From Sinotaia quadrata (Eukaryota > Mollusca > Gastropoda > Architaenioglossa > Viviparidae), in NCBI GenBank assembly GCA_028829895.1, contig CM054179.1, forward strand, positions 44,585,117 to 44,649,116: 64,000 nucleotides of DNA. Direction: 5' to 3'. The notes below the pieces were generated by a model. That model had not been told where the DNA came from, made no database searches, and worked only from the letters and a program-made list of their open reading frames with translations. The position numbers and the translations under genes were made by a program. Position 1 is the stretch's first letter. Each line of letters opens with the position of its first letter. Shown piece after piece: positions 1-11,872 of the stretch.

Positions 1-6
1 TTACAG

Positions 7-263
7 GAACGTGTCCTTGCAAACAGCAGCAGTGGAACTTAAATTAACAATTTTGTTTGGTATTATTTGTAGGGTTCTTGGCAGTCTATCTTGTAGCGTC
101 ATTTTCTCACAAACGGTAACTTCCAGCATGCGAGAGGACGTGGCTTTGTTTGCGCTAGACCTGGAGAGGACAGGCTTTATCGCCGTCAATGACTTTAATG
201 TTTCTCTCCTTGAGTCAGTGGGCATTTTCAATAGCAAGGAGGACATCTCTACTGGCACTGACG
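7..263 (+). CDS. Gene A exon: SEA-like domain, C-terminal part
   Basis: This exon sits between an acceptor at 4-6 and a donor at 264. It ends in GIFNSKEDISTGTDG, matching AIFNSKEDVANGVDG at the same place in gene B. The alternation of hydrophobic strand residues (AVELKLTILF) fits the core of a SEA-type fold. The exon is 57 bases longer than its gene B counterpart, with extra hydrophobic residues around ICRVLGSLSC. The open frame runs on past the donor into the 27-bp repeat array. The same donor position in gene B and the phase-1 acceptor at 879 argue for splicing at 263. Confidence 0.65.
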
Positions 264-1137
264 GTACGCAGAACGTATTACATTTAGAATTAGTCGAGAG
301 TATGTTATGTGTTGAATTAGTCGAGAGTATGTTATGTGTTGAATTAGTCGAGAGTATGTTATGTGTTGAATTAGTCGAGAGTATGTTATGTGTTGAATTA
401 GTCGAGAGTATGTTATGTGTTGAATTAGTCGAGAGTATGTTATGTGTTGAATTAGTCGAGAGTATGTTATGTGTTGAATTAGTCGAGAGTATGTTATGTG
501 TTGAATTAGTCGAGTCTGTGTTATATGTCGAATTAGACGAGACAACGTTATATGTCGATTTAGTCGAATCTGTGTCGTGTGTCAAATTAATCAAATCTAT
601 GTTGTGTGTCGAATTAGTCGAGACTACATGAGATAATTTTTGCATGACTGTTTATATCTCTCTTGTGCTGTCTTAAGACGATAACAGCTGAACAATATAT
701 GTATAGTTATAGCAGAAAGATTATAGGTAAATGTGTAAGTGAACCAAATCTGTACTTTAATTCTGAATCCAATATTAGGTCGACTTCTATTGTCACGCTC
801 ATTACATCGTTGGAATTTGCTGCGAACATATTAAGTTTTTCAGTTTGGGGGTCGTTTCTCTGAACGATTATATTGCAGCCATTAATTGGTGTTCAACACA
901 ACGTTTGTTTACGTGCCCGAATAACAGCGCATGCAACGACACTGGAATCCGTTACGAGTGCCTTTGTTTTACAGGATACTTCAAAGAAGGAAGCGAATGC
1001 AAATGTGAGTAATAGTGTGTGTGTGTGTGTGTGTGTGTACTGTTAATGATTTAATTAAAATAATAATCGTAAATGCATCATAAATATATATTTGAAAATG
1101 AAAGTAAAATCTAAGAAATATAAATATGTATGTAGTA

Positions 1138-1217
<80 letters not shown>

Positions 1218-4200
1218 TTATATATATACAGAGAGAGAGAGAGAGACAGAGAGAGAGAGAGAGACCAGATCGAGGTTATGAAGATTAATTATTAAGTTAT
1301 AATAATCAGTCTTGGCTGTCATATTACAAACACCAGTATTTTCCCAATTCACCTTTATAATACCACGCATAAGTAACACTTCAACACTTAGTAGAGTACG
1401 TGCACCTTTTCACATCTTTAAAATTAATTTTAAGCTCGACAATATTTTTAAACACGTCACCGGCGTACTGTCACTACTTTCGATGAGAAGGGATTTGACA
1501 CTCCATTGCAAGTCTCTTTATTGTGTCGGTATTGTGGAACAATTTCACAGAGCCCCCTCTAACCCAAAATAGGAATCCCAAGATTAAAAACTAGGTTCAG
1601 TTCTCTGGGAAAAGTGTGCATATGATAATTTTCCTGTCTGTGCTTCCTGCTTTACATTTGTTTTCTTTAAACCGATTTCATTCGTGGTAGATACACCTCA
1701 GAAGATTTCGAACAATCATTAACCAACATTTTTATTAAATCTACTTTGCAGAAATCAGAATCATATATAGCGAGTTTCTCACCTTGCTACAGGATACTAT
1801 TAACGACCCATTACAATGGGAAGCAGACAACTTCTCCTGCAAACATTGTTATAGAATTTATCACAAATAATCGAATTCAATATGACACGAATATAGTCAA
1901 TTTTTGCTCCACTCAACAAATACTGTTTTCCGTACGAATTGAAATATCGACAGTAACACGTCAATAAACATCTATGCAATTTTCTAAACAGGAAAATTTC
2001 GAATCAATTAAAAAAAAATAGCACAGTAACAGATTCTGTTAAATGAACCAAACATAATTACCAAACAAAGGATGTTTTCCTTAGCGATATTGATAAAAAA
2101 AATGGACACATTACATTCTTCATATTAGCCTGGAAAGGTAGAATGGATTGAAATCTATTTGTTTTTATGAAACTCAACGTGGGGTTTTACATTTTAATAT
2201 CGGTCCACTTGAAATATGGCATTCATATTTTTTAGCTCGTTGTTCCGGATTACTCAACTTCCACACCGACGTTTACAGAGTTCAAATTGATGTCCAATAC
2301 TTTGTGTGTGAATCCAATGCGCCCCAGAGGTCAAGGATACTCAAATCAACATAATTCGCTCTAGTCCTGTGCCCGCAATAGAATAAATACTCACACACAT
2401 TAAATTCAGTGTACTCATCCATGATAAAGTATACAGCCCAACAAATATATTTCTATAAGAAGATATGCAATAACCACCATAGACTTAGAAAATGTGTCCG
2501 TAAGGTGTCAGCATACAAACGATCGACGGATAGACGATTCCTTCCATTATTGTTAAGACACACAGGGAATTTACTTTTGTTAATGTGTCATTGATCAAAC
2601 AGCGGTTAGATTCAAATAATTTATAATTATACTTAGACACTTCTATAGATTAAGTTAAAAGTTCTTGTCACTATCCTTTGTCTCTTAACAGCAACAGTTA
2701 GACTCGCGAACGGTTCTGTACCACATGAAGGTCGACTGGAGATTTATACAAATGGTGCTTGGCGGACAGTGTGTAAAGAAGGGTTTGAATCCCAAGAAGC
2801 GAGCGTGGTGTGCAGAGAGTTGGATTATCCACGGTAGGTATTTATAGAAATCGCTAACTCCATCTTTGATCTTAGAATTATATTTGTTTAATTTTAAATG
2901 ATGGTTTTTGGTAATTCTTTCGATTGCAAATTACCAATCAATAACCAAGCCGGGGAGCTCAGGTTTTCACAGACACCAGGTTTGGTCAAGGAACATCGGA
3001 GATTTTCACTTATGATCTGAAGTGCTCTGGCAAAGAAACGCTTCTTTCCGATTGCGCCAAGGGGAGACAACACAACTGCAGTCATGAGCAGGATGTTGGT
3101 GTTCAATGTGATGCAGGTAAAGGTCCATAATCGTCTCCTCTATCCTTACTAGCTTACAAGTAGTACTCAAATATCTGAAAGAGTCTACATGACAAACTTG
3201 CACATGTCTAGAGTGTAACTTAAAAGCAAGTCAGTGTAATAACATTTCAGATGACTGTGTAGTGAATTAACCAAACATCTATAGTATTATTTTGATAACC
3301 TTTGAATACTCTTCACCAAAATGTTGCAAAAGACGATAACATTTTAACAGTCTATACCACAACTTTCAAAATAATCTGATAATCTATTAATTGTTTCTGC
3401 GAAAATGTTGCAACAGGCAGAAATTTTGTCAACAGTTTATAATTATAGAAAAACATTTCAACACACTTTGATAACCTGTGTATAGACTCTATACATATGT
3501 TGCAACAGTCGATATTTGAACACTCCAAAGTACAACGTTGGAAGACATTTTGATAATATTTGAAAAGTTTATGTGAAAACATTACAACAAATTGTGACTG
3601 CCTTTCAAAAGTTCGCGACATTAGATTCACGACCCTTAAGAAGTGTACGCTTTAGCGTTTAAAAGATTATGATTGCTCTTCATTTTTTCTTTATAATGTT
3701 TAAACCAATTAATATTGTGACAACACATCTTTTTCTTTCCGTATTAACACGCTTTACGCCCATAAAGATTGTGACAACATTTCTTTTTCTTTCCGTATTA
3801 ACACGCTTTACGCCCATAAAGATTGTGACAACACTTCTTTTTCTTTCCGTATTAGCACGCTTTACGCCCATAAAGATTGTGATAGCACATCATTTTCCCG
3901 TTTTTATAACGTTTTAAGTTACTGTGACAATCGTTAATACTCCGTTTAAAACCGTTATGAATATAGGAGTTTTAATCTTAATTGTCCATGGTTATAATTT
4001 TCTACGTTTGCATTAACCTTGTTTCGGTGCTATGTTGCTACTATTATCTAACATGTTTAGGTAGTAAAATTAGAAATGCTATTCTTTGCTTGAATTTTAT
4101 CAATTTCCTTCCCACTGTCATGCTTCACTCGCTTACTCGGACATTCTGTTGTTTCGTTTTGAAGAATGTGCTGATGATTTACATTTTGGACCTAACTGTA

Positions 4201-7200
4201 CCTTGGCATGCGACTGTTTTGCAAACAACTCGGAATCGTGTGAGAGAAACAATGGCACGTGCTTATGCAAATCAGGCTGGGCGGGAATCACGTGTGAACA
4301 AGATGTCGACGAGTGTAGGCTGGAAGTGCATAATTGCAGTGAGGTGCATGAAATGTGTCAAAACACTGCAGGTGGATATGTATGCGAGTGCGGTCCTCAC
4401 GCAAAGAAGAATTCATCAGGCACTTGCGTTGGTAAGTCTTATTTGTTTGGTACCAAGTCTTACTTAATTATTTGGGGAGCGCTTCCACCCTAGGTCGATT
4501 TCACGCTGGGGATTGGGGGGTGGGGACGGGTTATGAGGGATGTTTGGGATCTTGGTGGGGGATTATGTATACTTTAAAATTTTTTTGTCTCAAATACTTG
4601 TGTATAATGTTATTTGTTTTTCTTATTTTATTTTCTTATATATTTTCTATATCTTAAATGTTGGATTTTGATGAGGTTCATATGGTTGGTGGAAGGGAGA
4701 TTTTGTTTAGAAATGTGTCTGTGTTATTTTGTTTAATTCTTGAAATTTTGATATTTAGGTGGTCCTCCCAATCATTACTTTAGGTGGTCCTCCCAATCAT
4801 TACTTTAGGTGGTCCTCCCAATCATTACTTTAGGTCAGGGGCGGGCAAACTCTGGCCCGCGGGCCAAACCTGGCACGCGAAGCATTTTTGTTTGGCCCGC
4901 CAAGCTATTCACAGTTAACATTGCTTTTGGCCCGCCAAGCTATTCACAGTTATTGCTTTTGGCCCGCCAAGCAATTCACAGTTATTCCTTTGGCCCGCAA
5001 GGCAAAAGTCACTAAAACAAATGGGCGTTGTTTTATGCTGTCAAACAGCCAAGGCTACATGTAATTACTTTTGTTCTCATTTTATATTCTGAACTTGCTG
5101 GACTTGTGATATTTGGTCGTCTATCTGGCCCGCGAACTGTTCCAACAATTTTATCTGGCCCGCGGTCTCAAAAGTTTGCCCGCCCCTGCTTTAGGTGGTC
5201 CTCCCAATCATTACTTTAGGTGGTCCTCCCAATCATTACTTTAGGTGGTCCTCCCAATCATTACTTTAGGTGGTCCTCCCAATCATTACTTTAGGTGGTC
5301 CTCCCAATCATTACTTTAGGTGGTCCTCCCAATCATTACTTTAGGTGGTCCTCCCAATCATTACTTTAGGTGGTCCTCCCAATCATTACTTTAGGTGGCC
5401 CTCCCAATCATTACTTTAGGTGGCCTAGGACTGTGGGTCGGTGATCCAACCAGTTAGCTTCCTACCACTAGTCATCTATTTTATATTGGGTGGTAGTGGT
5501 AGTGATGGTGGCGTGCTTCGGATTATCCAAATATTTGACAGTGGATGTATTAAATTGGAAAGTTTACATAACTTTCACAGAACTCACAAACGAACTCAAG
5601 CCTATAATATTTTACTTTCTGGAAAGAAGGGAGATATACTCAGTGGATAGAGTACCTGAATGATCGAGGGGTTTAATGCAAAATTGACCGGACGGTGGCT
5701 AATCCTTTTCTTGTTGAAACTGATTTTGATCGTTACCATCTTGTCCGCTGTGCCTGACACTTTTATCAGTTTTTCATAGTTTTACATAGTTTTTCTAACC
5801 CCATAAGACAAAGCAATAATCATTTTTAATCGATAGTTTAATTCCTGGATTAAGAGATCCTACCCCCTGCCCCATTACTGTGAGCAATTCACCAAAAATA
5901 CAAGGATGTGTAATTAACTGGAAACATCATCAGTAACTGAGCTGGCAGTGTCCCTAGATAAGATAATTACAACTGAAGACGCTTTGTGTACTGTTTGCCA
6001 AAACGCTGTTGGGCGGAACTCCCTTTCGCTTTCAAAGACAAACCTGCACGCCTTTTGAGTCAGCTCCAACACCAGCCTATTACCACTCTTAGTAACAAGC
6101 ATTAAGCGAACACAAACCTCAACCCAAAATGCCAGATCAAGCTAAGCATGCATTTCTAAAATTCCCCGCCTTTTTGTACGTTTTCAGTTTGCTTACTTGA
6201 ATCATGGTTTCTTGTGTTCTAGGAATCGTAACTCTGATAGGTCCGAGTCGCTTTAAGACGGACGGTACACGCTCTCTGCTTCTGGAGTGTTCTCCTGGTA
6301 ACCTAACGATGAGGGTGAGATTTTCCTGGAACGTGCAGTGTGACGTGGAATATAATGGAACATGTTCGTTCAAGCCTCAACCGCCAAAAGATGACGGGCT
6401 TAATGTGACGTGTACTGTCACCTACAGTGATGGACAAACGTCTACCAGTTTCTTGCTGTTGGATTTATATTGTAATTACGAACAAAATTAGTTCGCTTTA
6501 TGTTTTGTAGTTTACACTTTATATTTTATTTATTTTTTTATTGTTCTTTCTTCTTTTCTTTCCTTCTTTTTTATTTGTAATAATTTGATGTATATATTCT
6601 TCTACATACTACGTGTACAGTGCTTGTCATTCATTTGGGATTTACATTATGAACAAGGAAATGGAAAATACTTTTTCTTCCTGCGCAGAGTAAATTTGCC
6701 TATCCATATTCCTAGACTTAATTGTTATACAAAATCGTTAAATTGTCGAAGTGGTCCGACCTTGGGCACTTCTTATGATGGTATTCTTGTAGGTGTCGAC
6801 CTTGGAGTAAACAACTCGAGTTGAGAATATTTTGCTAGAAATTGCTGATGCAATCCAAACCATTTCCAACTGGATGAATAGCTTTTATTATCAAATGGTT
6901 AAGATTTACGGGAACGAGACCAGCTAATGGGCTTAGATCAAAAGTTACATGCTGTAGAGAATTCTATTTTCTAATTGAATTTGGTGTGGCAAAATATCAG
7001 ATCATGAAAGGCTTCTGTTAGCTTAATTGCATTCATTATATGTATATTTGAATTTTTATTTAACAAATTTATTGTTTTGTTTTTTTTTGGCCTTCTTACA
7101 CACATTGATAACTTTATGTTGGAGAAGAAAGTGGGTGGATGGTGGCTCGCTAAATATAGATCAAAGACGGATTTGTCTTCTCCTTTAGAAAGACGCTGTA

Positions 7201-10200
7201 CAATACTGCATGACGGTAAATGTCTTTAATGTTGTGAAAGAGAAAACGTTTACAGCGCGCGCATATCCACCAAGTGAGAGAGAAAAGTGGTATCTGCTGG
7301 AGAATTATTAAAAACATAAATTAAGATTCTCATCTCTTGTAATAATTTAAGGACGATTAAATATTTAATAGTAATAATAACCATTAACTAGGTGGCTTTG
7401 GCGTCGCACTTCTTTCAATTAGAAGCATCTTGCACTTGCAGGCCCGTCATTTATCTAGAGAATTTTTACATAGATTGTTTTAATTATTTCTTGTGCAAGT
7501 GCTAGAATATTTATATGCTATTTATTTATGTATTTACACTATTAATCAATTACATATAACTCTTCTGTTAACCTCACCAAGAAAGAAAAATGAAACAAAA
7601 TAAAGAAATACTGTATCTTTTCTGGTTAACTTTCCAGATCCACCTACATCGCATCCATCTATAAGCCTACAAGGTTACCAGAACGGGGAGGTTCTTCAAG
7701 CAGGTGACAGCCTGATAATGACGTGTTCAGTACAAGGAGGCAAGCCTTTAGTCTCATCAGTGGTGTTTTGGTGTCCCGGTCATGCTGACCAGAGGACTGA
7801 TATCCGTGACTCTGTAAGATCCCAAGTGCAGAGTGTTCTCATGTTCAACTCCTTACGAGCCAGCGATAACAATACCCTGTGTCTTTGTACAGCCGTATGG
7901 GAAGACACTGATTGGTACAGCTATTCCTCCAGCAAAAGGCTTATAGTAAACGGTAATTGTGGTGATCTAAGAACTGTGTTCATAATGTAGTTTATCATCA
8001 TCAAGCACTACAGGAATAACATAGTTTAGTGATGACTATATGTTTGGGAATAACGCTCGTGTATTGCTGAAACCGTAGACAATTTTTCTTTAATTTACTT
8101 GAATTTTGTTCTAGTTAGAGATAGTCTTTGGTGTATGAATTGTTATATCTTAAAGACGAAAAGATTATATGCATTAAATAAATACTTTTAGAAAATAATA
8201 TTTATTAGCTTATTTGATTATGCGATAAAGTGGTATAGCTAAATAAATTTTGACGCTGTTGTTTCTTTAATAATTTAATATGGGTAGATCACTGCCGTTA
8301 TGTTCCACGTACAGGTCTTGCTACAGCACTACCAAATGTCTTCAACACACTGAAAATAATGGTTTTGTTCAATCATAAATAATGAGAGGTAGTTCAAAAT
8401 GTAAATCATTCGGCATACATACACGTACACATTTTGGTTTTCAAAGACGTAAAAGAGTTTTCAAAGACGTAAGAGAGTTTTCAAAGATGTAAAAGAGTTT
8501 TCAAAGAAGTAAAATAATTTTCAAAGACGTAAAAGAGTTTTCAAAGACGTAAAAGAGGTTTCAAAGACGTAAAAGAGTTTTCAAAGTCATAAAAGAGTTT
8601 TCAAAGACGTAAAAGAGTTGCTTTGCAACCATTCATCTTTATATTTGTAAGTGTATGCGATGACTAATATGAGTTTAAATGACTTTAATATTTTCATTTA
8701 TTTATCTTGGAAATTGAAGTAGAGGATTAGTAATAACATACTGCAAAACGTATCTTGGTGGTGTTTGCTATTTTATCCTCTCATCCTTTGGTATTAGACT
8801 TAATTAGAGCCTTTCTATTTTATGTAATTTGGCACTATTTACCAAAAACAATTTTCAAAATTTAGCATCAGTACGCATTCTTAACTTATAAGTCAAAATT
8901 TACCTTTAAAGATCCCATAATAGGAAGCAAGTTTCGTATAATGAGATTATTGTTGTAATGTTACACTGCTGTGGTAAACTCAGAAGGTCAACAGTTCCTT
9001 ATTAAAACGCGTGGCACTATTACGAAGTGTCAAATACATCAATCAACATGCAGGACTTTCGTGTAATCAGAGTTGAGCGGAACAAATTTGCACAAGAGCA
9101 GTAACCGTTTTTTTGCACGTGCCTTTTCATTCTGACCATTTTGTATCTTGTAACATGGAAATGATGTACGCTACCCACAGGAACGGACTCGGATACCGGC
9201 CGTCCTCCCACCAACGTCCCTCTGATAGCTGGCTTGACTGTTACAAGCACTGGAGTATTCATCGTGGTAGTTATTGCCATCGTTGTCTGGAGAAAGCGCA
9301 GTAAGTCAGTATTAAATTCATGTCCAATAAAGCATTAGCACAGGCAGTAAAACATTAAATAAATTAACAACCCACACAAACCGAAACAACCACCAACGTT
9401 GAATAAGCCTATCCTTCTAATAATAATAATTATAGCAAACAGGAAAAACTCGTAAATTAAGCATATTCCTTCTACTACTAATAATTATAGCAAGCAGGAA
9501 AAACTCGTAAAATAAGCATGTTCCTTCTAATAATAATAATTATAGCAAACAGGAAAAACTCGTAAATTAAGCATATTCCTTCTACTACTAATAATTATAG
9601 CAAGCAGGAAAAACTCGTAAAATAAGCATATTCCTTATACAAATAATAATTATAGCAAACAGGAAAAACTCGTAAAATAAGCATATTCCTTCTACTAATA
9701 ATAATTATAGCAAACAGGATAAACTCGTAAAATAAATCTATTCCTTCTACTACTAATAATTATAGCAAACAGGACAAACTCGTAAAATAAACCTATTCCT
9801 TTTACTACTAATAATTATAGCAAGCAGGAAAAACTCGTAAAATAGGGAGGGAATGGAAAATGTTGCAGTGAAAATGACGATGTTGGCGAGAATGATGGTA
9901 ACGATGACTTCCCGTCATCTCACTGATTGAAGTTTGAATAAAATAAATCAATGCCTAGGTGGCCATGTCTATGATGATGATTGATGGAATGATTGGTTGA
10001 CTTAATGACCTATTTAAATACTCACTAAGACTAAGTGATTGAGTCCGAAGAATATATACGTACTGGTTGACTGCTTAATTTGAATTGTTTTATTTATTAC
10101 CTGGTTAACATTTTTTATTTAGACGCAAACTAGTTTGATAGAATTAGAATGATGTACTATTTTACTAGATGTTAGTTTGAGAGAGTTTTTGAAAATGATC

Positions 10201-11802
10201 ATGTTTTTGGCGTTTGCTTACAGGAGTAGCAGCAACAAGCGACAATCTCTCCGTAATTGATTTGTATAACGTAGCTAATGACGCTAATATTCAAGAAACA
10301 GGACACTACGCAGAAACCGATGAAGTCATAACTGAACAGCCTTCAGGTATTTTCAGTCTGCACAAACAAATGTTAATATTTACGCAAGACGATGAGCTTT
10401 TGTTGATTATTTGATTGGAACATACCTTCTTACTGCACAAAATAAATATGCGCGACGACAAAATCGCGTTCTTTGAAATCGACAAGTTAGCGCCGACAAA
10501 ATCGCGATAAACATCGCCAAGTGTGGCCTACTTAAGCTTACAGACTCAGTTGCAAAACAGACCTATTATAATTATTTTTAATGCATGGTTTTCTCAGTTT
10601 CTCATGAGAATGAGATGATAAGATAATTATTATTTACTAAGGACCTATTGTAAAGAATGGCATGCTAAGTTTGAATAGTGTATCGTAATATTGATATCTA
10701 CGTATGTTATTATTACATTCTTGTATGATTTAACATGTATTATCGCTTTTTTGTTGACGAGATTTTGTCGTCTCACATTTGTTCATCGCGTTTTATTTGT
10801 CGGAGCGAAATTGTCGTTCGCGCATTTGTCGGTGAACCCAAATACCTTGGTTGACGGTGAACCCTGTATCTACAGTGCAAATAATGAGTTTGACAAATAG
10901 GACGGAAACAAGAACATTTACTTCACTAGCGTTCATTTGAATGTAATATGGAAAAATCATATGGGAGTGCTCATGGGTTGGTAATTACAAGGGGCAATGG
11001 GAAATTTATCATGTCAGAGATAACAATTTTTTTACAGCTTAGATTCACGAAATGAAAGAAAGAAAAAGAAAGAAAACATTTTTTTTCCACAAATACGACG
11101 GTTCTTAACCAATCAACAGTAAATCCTATTTGTTTTTGTGTTGTTTTTTTTTTAATTCTAGAGGAACGAAGATCACGACCTTTGCCTTCTTTGCCAATTG
11201 AAACTCCTGCCTGGACCAGTGAACATCTGTGTGCTCAAGCGCTAATTCATTCAACTCCCCAAAACTATTACTTACACCCAACAAGCAGCCCCAAAGCGGT
11301 CAAACATGTTAGTCGAAATACAAATATAGTTAAAGGGCGCTCCGATTATTTACACCCTACAAACGACTGTTCAAACCGATTCGTAACAGATCCAGTAGAG
11401 AATGGAGATACCTCACGTGACGGTGCCCCTGATGAAAGCCGCGAACCGAACAGAATGGCGCCTAAGGATGTCCTGCAAACTACGGAGCCCTTAGGAAGGG
11501 GAAATAACAATAACAGTTCGTACGACCTAGATCGGTATCAGACATCCAGGGTCAGTGTCACCATAGGAAATAACTCTTACGATGAAAGAGATAATCTTTC
11601 TCCTTGTGTCCATCCCGAAGAACGTCTGCCGTCCAATGAAATTCAGTTTGAAAATGAATGCATCCATAGTGATGACAGCATCATGACAATGACCGAGGTC
11701 GGCATCTCTCAAGTACGTAGTGTAGCTGTGCTCGATCAATTCCTACCCAGTGCCGAGAAAATCGAAAGTGAAGATTATAGTGAAAGGTTTGGGTCCATTT
11801 GA
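7..11802 (+). CDS. Gene A: SEA-like/EGF/SRCR/EGF/Ig/Ig transmembrane receptor, 10 exons in window (5' partial)
   Basis: Ten exons join in one frame with consistent phases: 7-263, 879-1004, 2692-2833, 2950-3116, 4165-4431, 6223-6471, 7638-7952, 9181-9300, 10224-10346 and 11162-11802. They give about 801 residues and a stop. Rough order is SEA-like end 1-85, EGF 86-127, SRCR 128-230, EGF plus calcium-binding EGF 231-319, Ig1 320-402, Ig2 403-507, transmembrane 508-547, cytoplasmic tail 548-801. The layout is that of a type I cell-surface receptor. SRCR and Ig modules are commonly used in adhesion or recognition, but no ligand can be inferred. The first exon begins one base into a codon, so upstream exons with the signal peptide lie outside the window. 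A paralogue with the same exon plan lies downstream at 20108-33978. All joins were made by eye from GT/AG signals, phase and the comparison of the two copies. Confidence 0.85.
287..631 (+). repeat. 27-bp minisatellite, about 12 copies, in an intron of gene A
   Basis: The unit begins GAATTAGTCGAGAGTATG. The first copies are identical, the last four diverged. Since 27 is nine codons, both strands stay open across the array. Confidence 0.9.
879..1004 (+). CDS. Gene A exon: EGF-like domain
   Basis: A phase 1-1 exon of 126 bases, exactly the length of its gene B counterpart. It carries six cysteines in EGF spacing (WCST, TCPNN, ACNDTG, YECLCFTGY, SECK). The acceptor is ...ttgcag and the donor gtgagt. 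A (GT)n tract starts about ten bases after the donor. Confidence 0.88.
1140..1264. repeat. (CA)n then (GA)n microsatellites
   Basis: A pure CA run at 1140-1215 is followed by TATATATA and a GA run at 1231-1264, all inside the intron 1005-2691. The rest of that intron is AT-rich and holds nothing I can name. Confidence 0.95.
2692..2833 (+). CDS. Gene A exon: SRCR domain, first half
   Basis: Encodes VRLANGS..HEGRLEIY..G.WRTVC..GF....ASVVCREL, the standard opening of a scavenger receptor cysteine-rich domain (strand-forming VRL, GRLE, W.TVC and VVC.EL). It is a phase 1-2 exon of 142 bases, the same length as in gene B. The domain continues in 2950-3116, giving a single SRCR of roughly 100 residues. 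Confidence 0.9.
2950..3116 (+). CDS. Gene A exon: SRCR domain, second half
   Basis: Encodes the close of the SRCR domain: GQGTSEIFTYDLKCSGKE, then TLLSDC, the CSHEQDVGVQCDA end and four cysteines. The exon begins in phase 2 after a weak acceptor (aaccaag) and ends in phase 1 at gtaaag. The short intron 2834-2949 is only 116 bases. The gene B equivalent is 24730-24899. Confidence 0.87.
3700..3895 (+). repeat. 54-bp minisatellite, 3-4 copies
   Basis: The unit contains CTTTTTCTTTCCGTATTA and ACGCCCATAAAGATTGTGA. Copies start near 3729, 3783 and 3837. Gene A intron 3117-4164. Confidence 0.85.
4165..4431 (+). CDS. Gene A exon: EGF-like plus calcium-binding EGF pair
   Basis: 267 bases, phase 1-1, identical in length to the gene B exon. 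The first half is a laminin/MEGF-style EGF (HFGPNCTLACDC, CERNNGTCLCKSGWAGITC). The second opens with DVDEC and has NTAGGYVCEC, the calcium-binding EGF signature. The acceptor is ttttgaag and the donor gtaagt. Confidence 0.9.
4756..5424 (+). repeat. 25-bp minisatellite interrupted by the hAT element
   Basis: The unit is GGTGGTCCTCCCAATC followed by ATTACTTTA. Three copies lie left of the element and about nine right. The last ones carry a T to C change (GGTGGCCCTC). Confidence 0.93.
4836..5188. mobile_element. hAT-type non-autonomous transposon (MITE), 353 bp
   Basis: Ends are perfect 16-base inverted repeats (CAGGGGCGGGCAAACT at the left, its complement at the right). The 8-base target duplication CTTTAGGT stands at 4828-4835 and 5189-5196. 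Removing the element and one duplicate restores an intact 25-base minisatellite unit. The subterminal region repeats TGGCCCGC many times. The terminal sequence, the 8-base duplication and the lack of any transposase frame point to a hAT-group MITE. Confidence 0.9.
6223..6471 (+). CDS. Gene A exon: Ig-like domain 1
   Basis: A phase 1-1 exon encoding an Ig-type fold: LLLECSPGN (first cysteine), FSWNVQC (core tryptophan) and NVTCTVTYSDGQT (last cysteine with strand F). Two extra cysteines (QC, TC) probably form a second bridge, and the same cysteines are present in gene B. The donor is gtaatt. Confidence 0.82.
7098..7412 (+). repeat. Dispersed repeat family, copy 1
   Basis: About 315 bases with landmarks GTGGGTGG..GG.GGCTCGCTAA, GACGGATTT, CTTTAATGTTGTG, CCAAGTGAGAGAGA, AACATAAATTAAGATTCTC and a close at ACCATTAACTAGGTGGC. 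The same landmarks occur in copies 2-4. No tRNA-like promoter and no clear terminal repeat is seen, so the class is unknown. Confidence 0.7.
7638..7952 (+). CDS. Gene A exon: Ig-like domain 2
   Basis: A 315-base phase 1-1 exon encoding GYQNGEVLQAGDSLIMTC, GGKPLVSSVVFWC, SLRASDNNTLCLCTA and a closing RLIVNG. These are the usual marks of an Ig domain of the kind found just outside the membrane. The GGKPLV and AGD/N motifs are shared with gene B. Confidence 0.85.
8440..8618 (+). repeat. 20-bp minisatellite, about 9 copies
   Basis: The unit TTTTCAAAGACGTAAAAGAG repeats with few changes in the gene A intron 7953-9180. Confidence 0.92.
9181..9300 (+). CDS. Gene A exon: stalk and transmembrane helix
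   Basis: A short Pro/Thr stalk is followed by a hydrophobic stretch (VFIVVVIAIVVW) and then RKR as stop-transfer. This places the EGF, SRCR and Ig modules outside the cell. Phase 1-1, acceptor cccacag, donor gtaagt. Confidence 0.88.
9411..9846 (+). repeat. 54-bp minisatellite, 8 copies
   Basis: The unit holds CCTTCTACTACTAATAATTA and AAACAGGAAAAACTCGTAAA. Copies differ by triplet changes in the (TAC/TAA) stretch. Gene A intron 9301-10223. Confidence 0.9.
10224..10346 (+). CDS. Gene A exon: juxtamembrane cytoplasmic segment
   Basis: Encodes 41 residues rich in Asp, Glu and Asn with two tyrosines (IDLYNVAND and GHYAETDEV). No known domain is visible. It occupies the same exon slot as gene B 33255-33371, but the sequence is unrelated beyond the leading Arg. 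Confidence 0.8.
10347..11161 (+). other. Gene A last intron, no further feature
   Basis: 815 bases between the two cytoplasmic exons. I see no repeat, RNA gene or coding segment in it. It ends in a T-rich tract before the acceptor. Confidence 0.6.
11162..11802 (+). CDS. Gene A terminal exon: long cytoplasmic tail and stop
   Basis: 213 codons and TGA. It starts EERRSRPLPSLPIETP, a proline-rich stretch. It then has two YLHP motifs (NYYLHPTS and SDYLHPTN, about 25 residues apart) and later SSYDLDRYQ, NNSYDERD and EDYSERF. There is no kinase or other recognised domain, and the tail looks disordered. YxxP is a known Crk-type SH2 target, so signalling through phosphotyrosine is a reasonable but untested reading. 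AATAAA signals follow at 11873 and 11892. Confidence 0.85.
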
Positions 11803-11872
11803 ATTGCCTACACCTAATTACAAACTTATTATTAAACTTCGAGACATTGGCAGGAAATATAGTGTCCTTTTA

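Noticed and set aside
11..631. 206-residue open frame as a single gene
   Set aside because: Only 7-263 matches the paralogous exon of gene B; the remainder is the 27-bp array beyond a conserved donor.
8440..9846. Regular repeats that might be read as a CRISPR array
   Set aside because: Units are direct head-to-tail minisatellites without unique spacers, in an intron of an animal gene.
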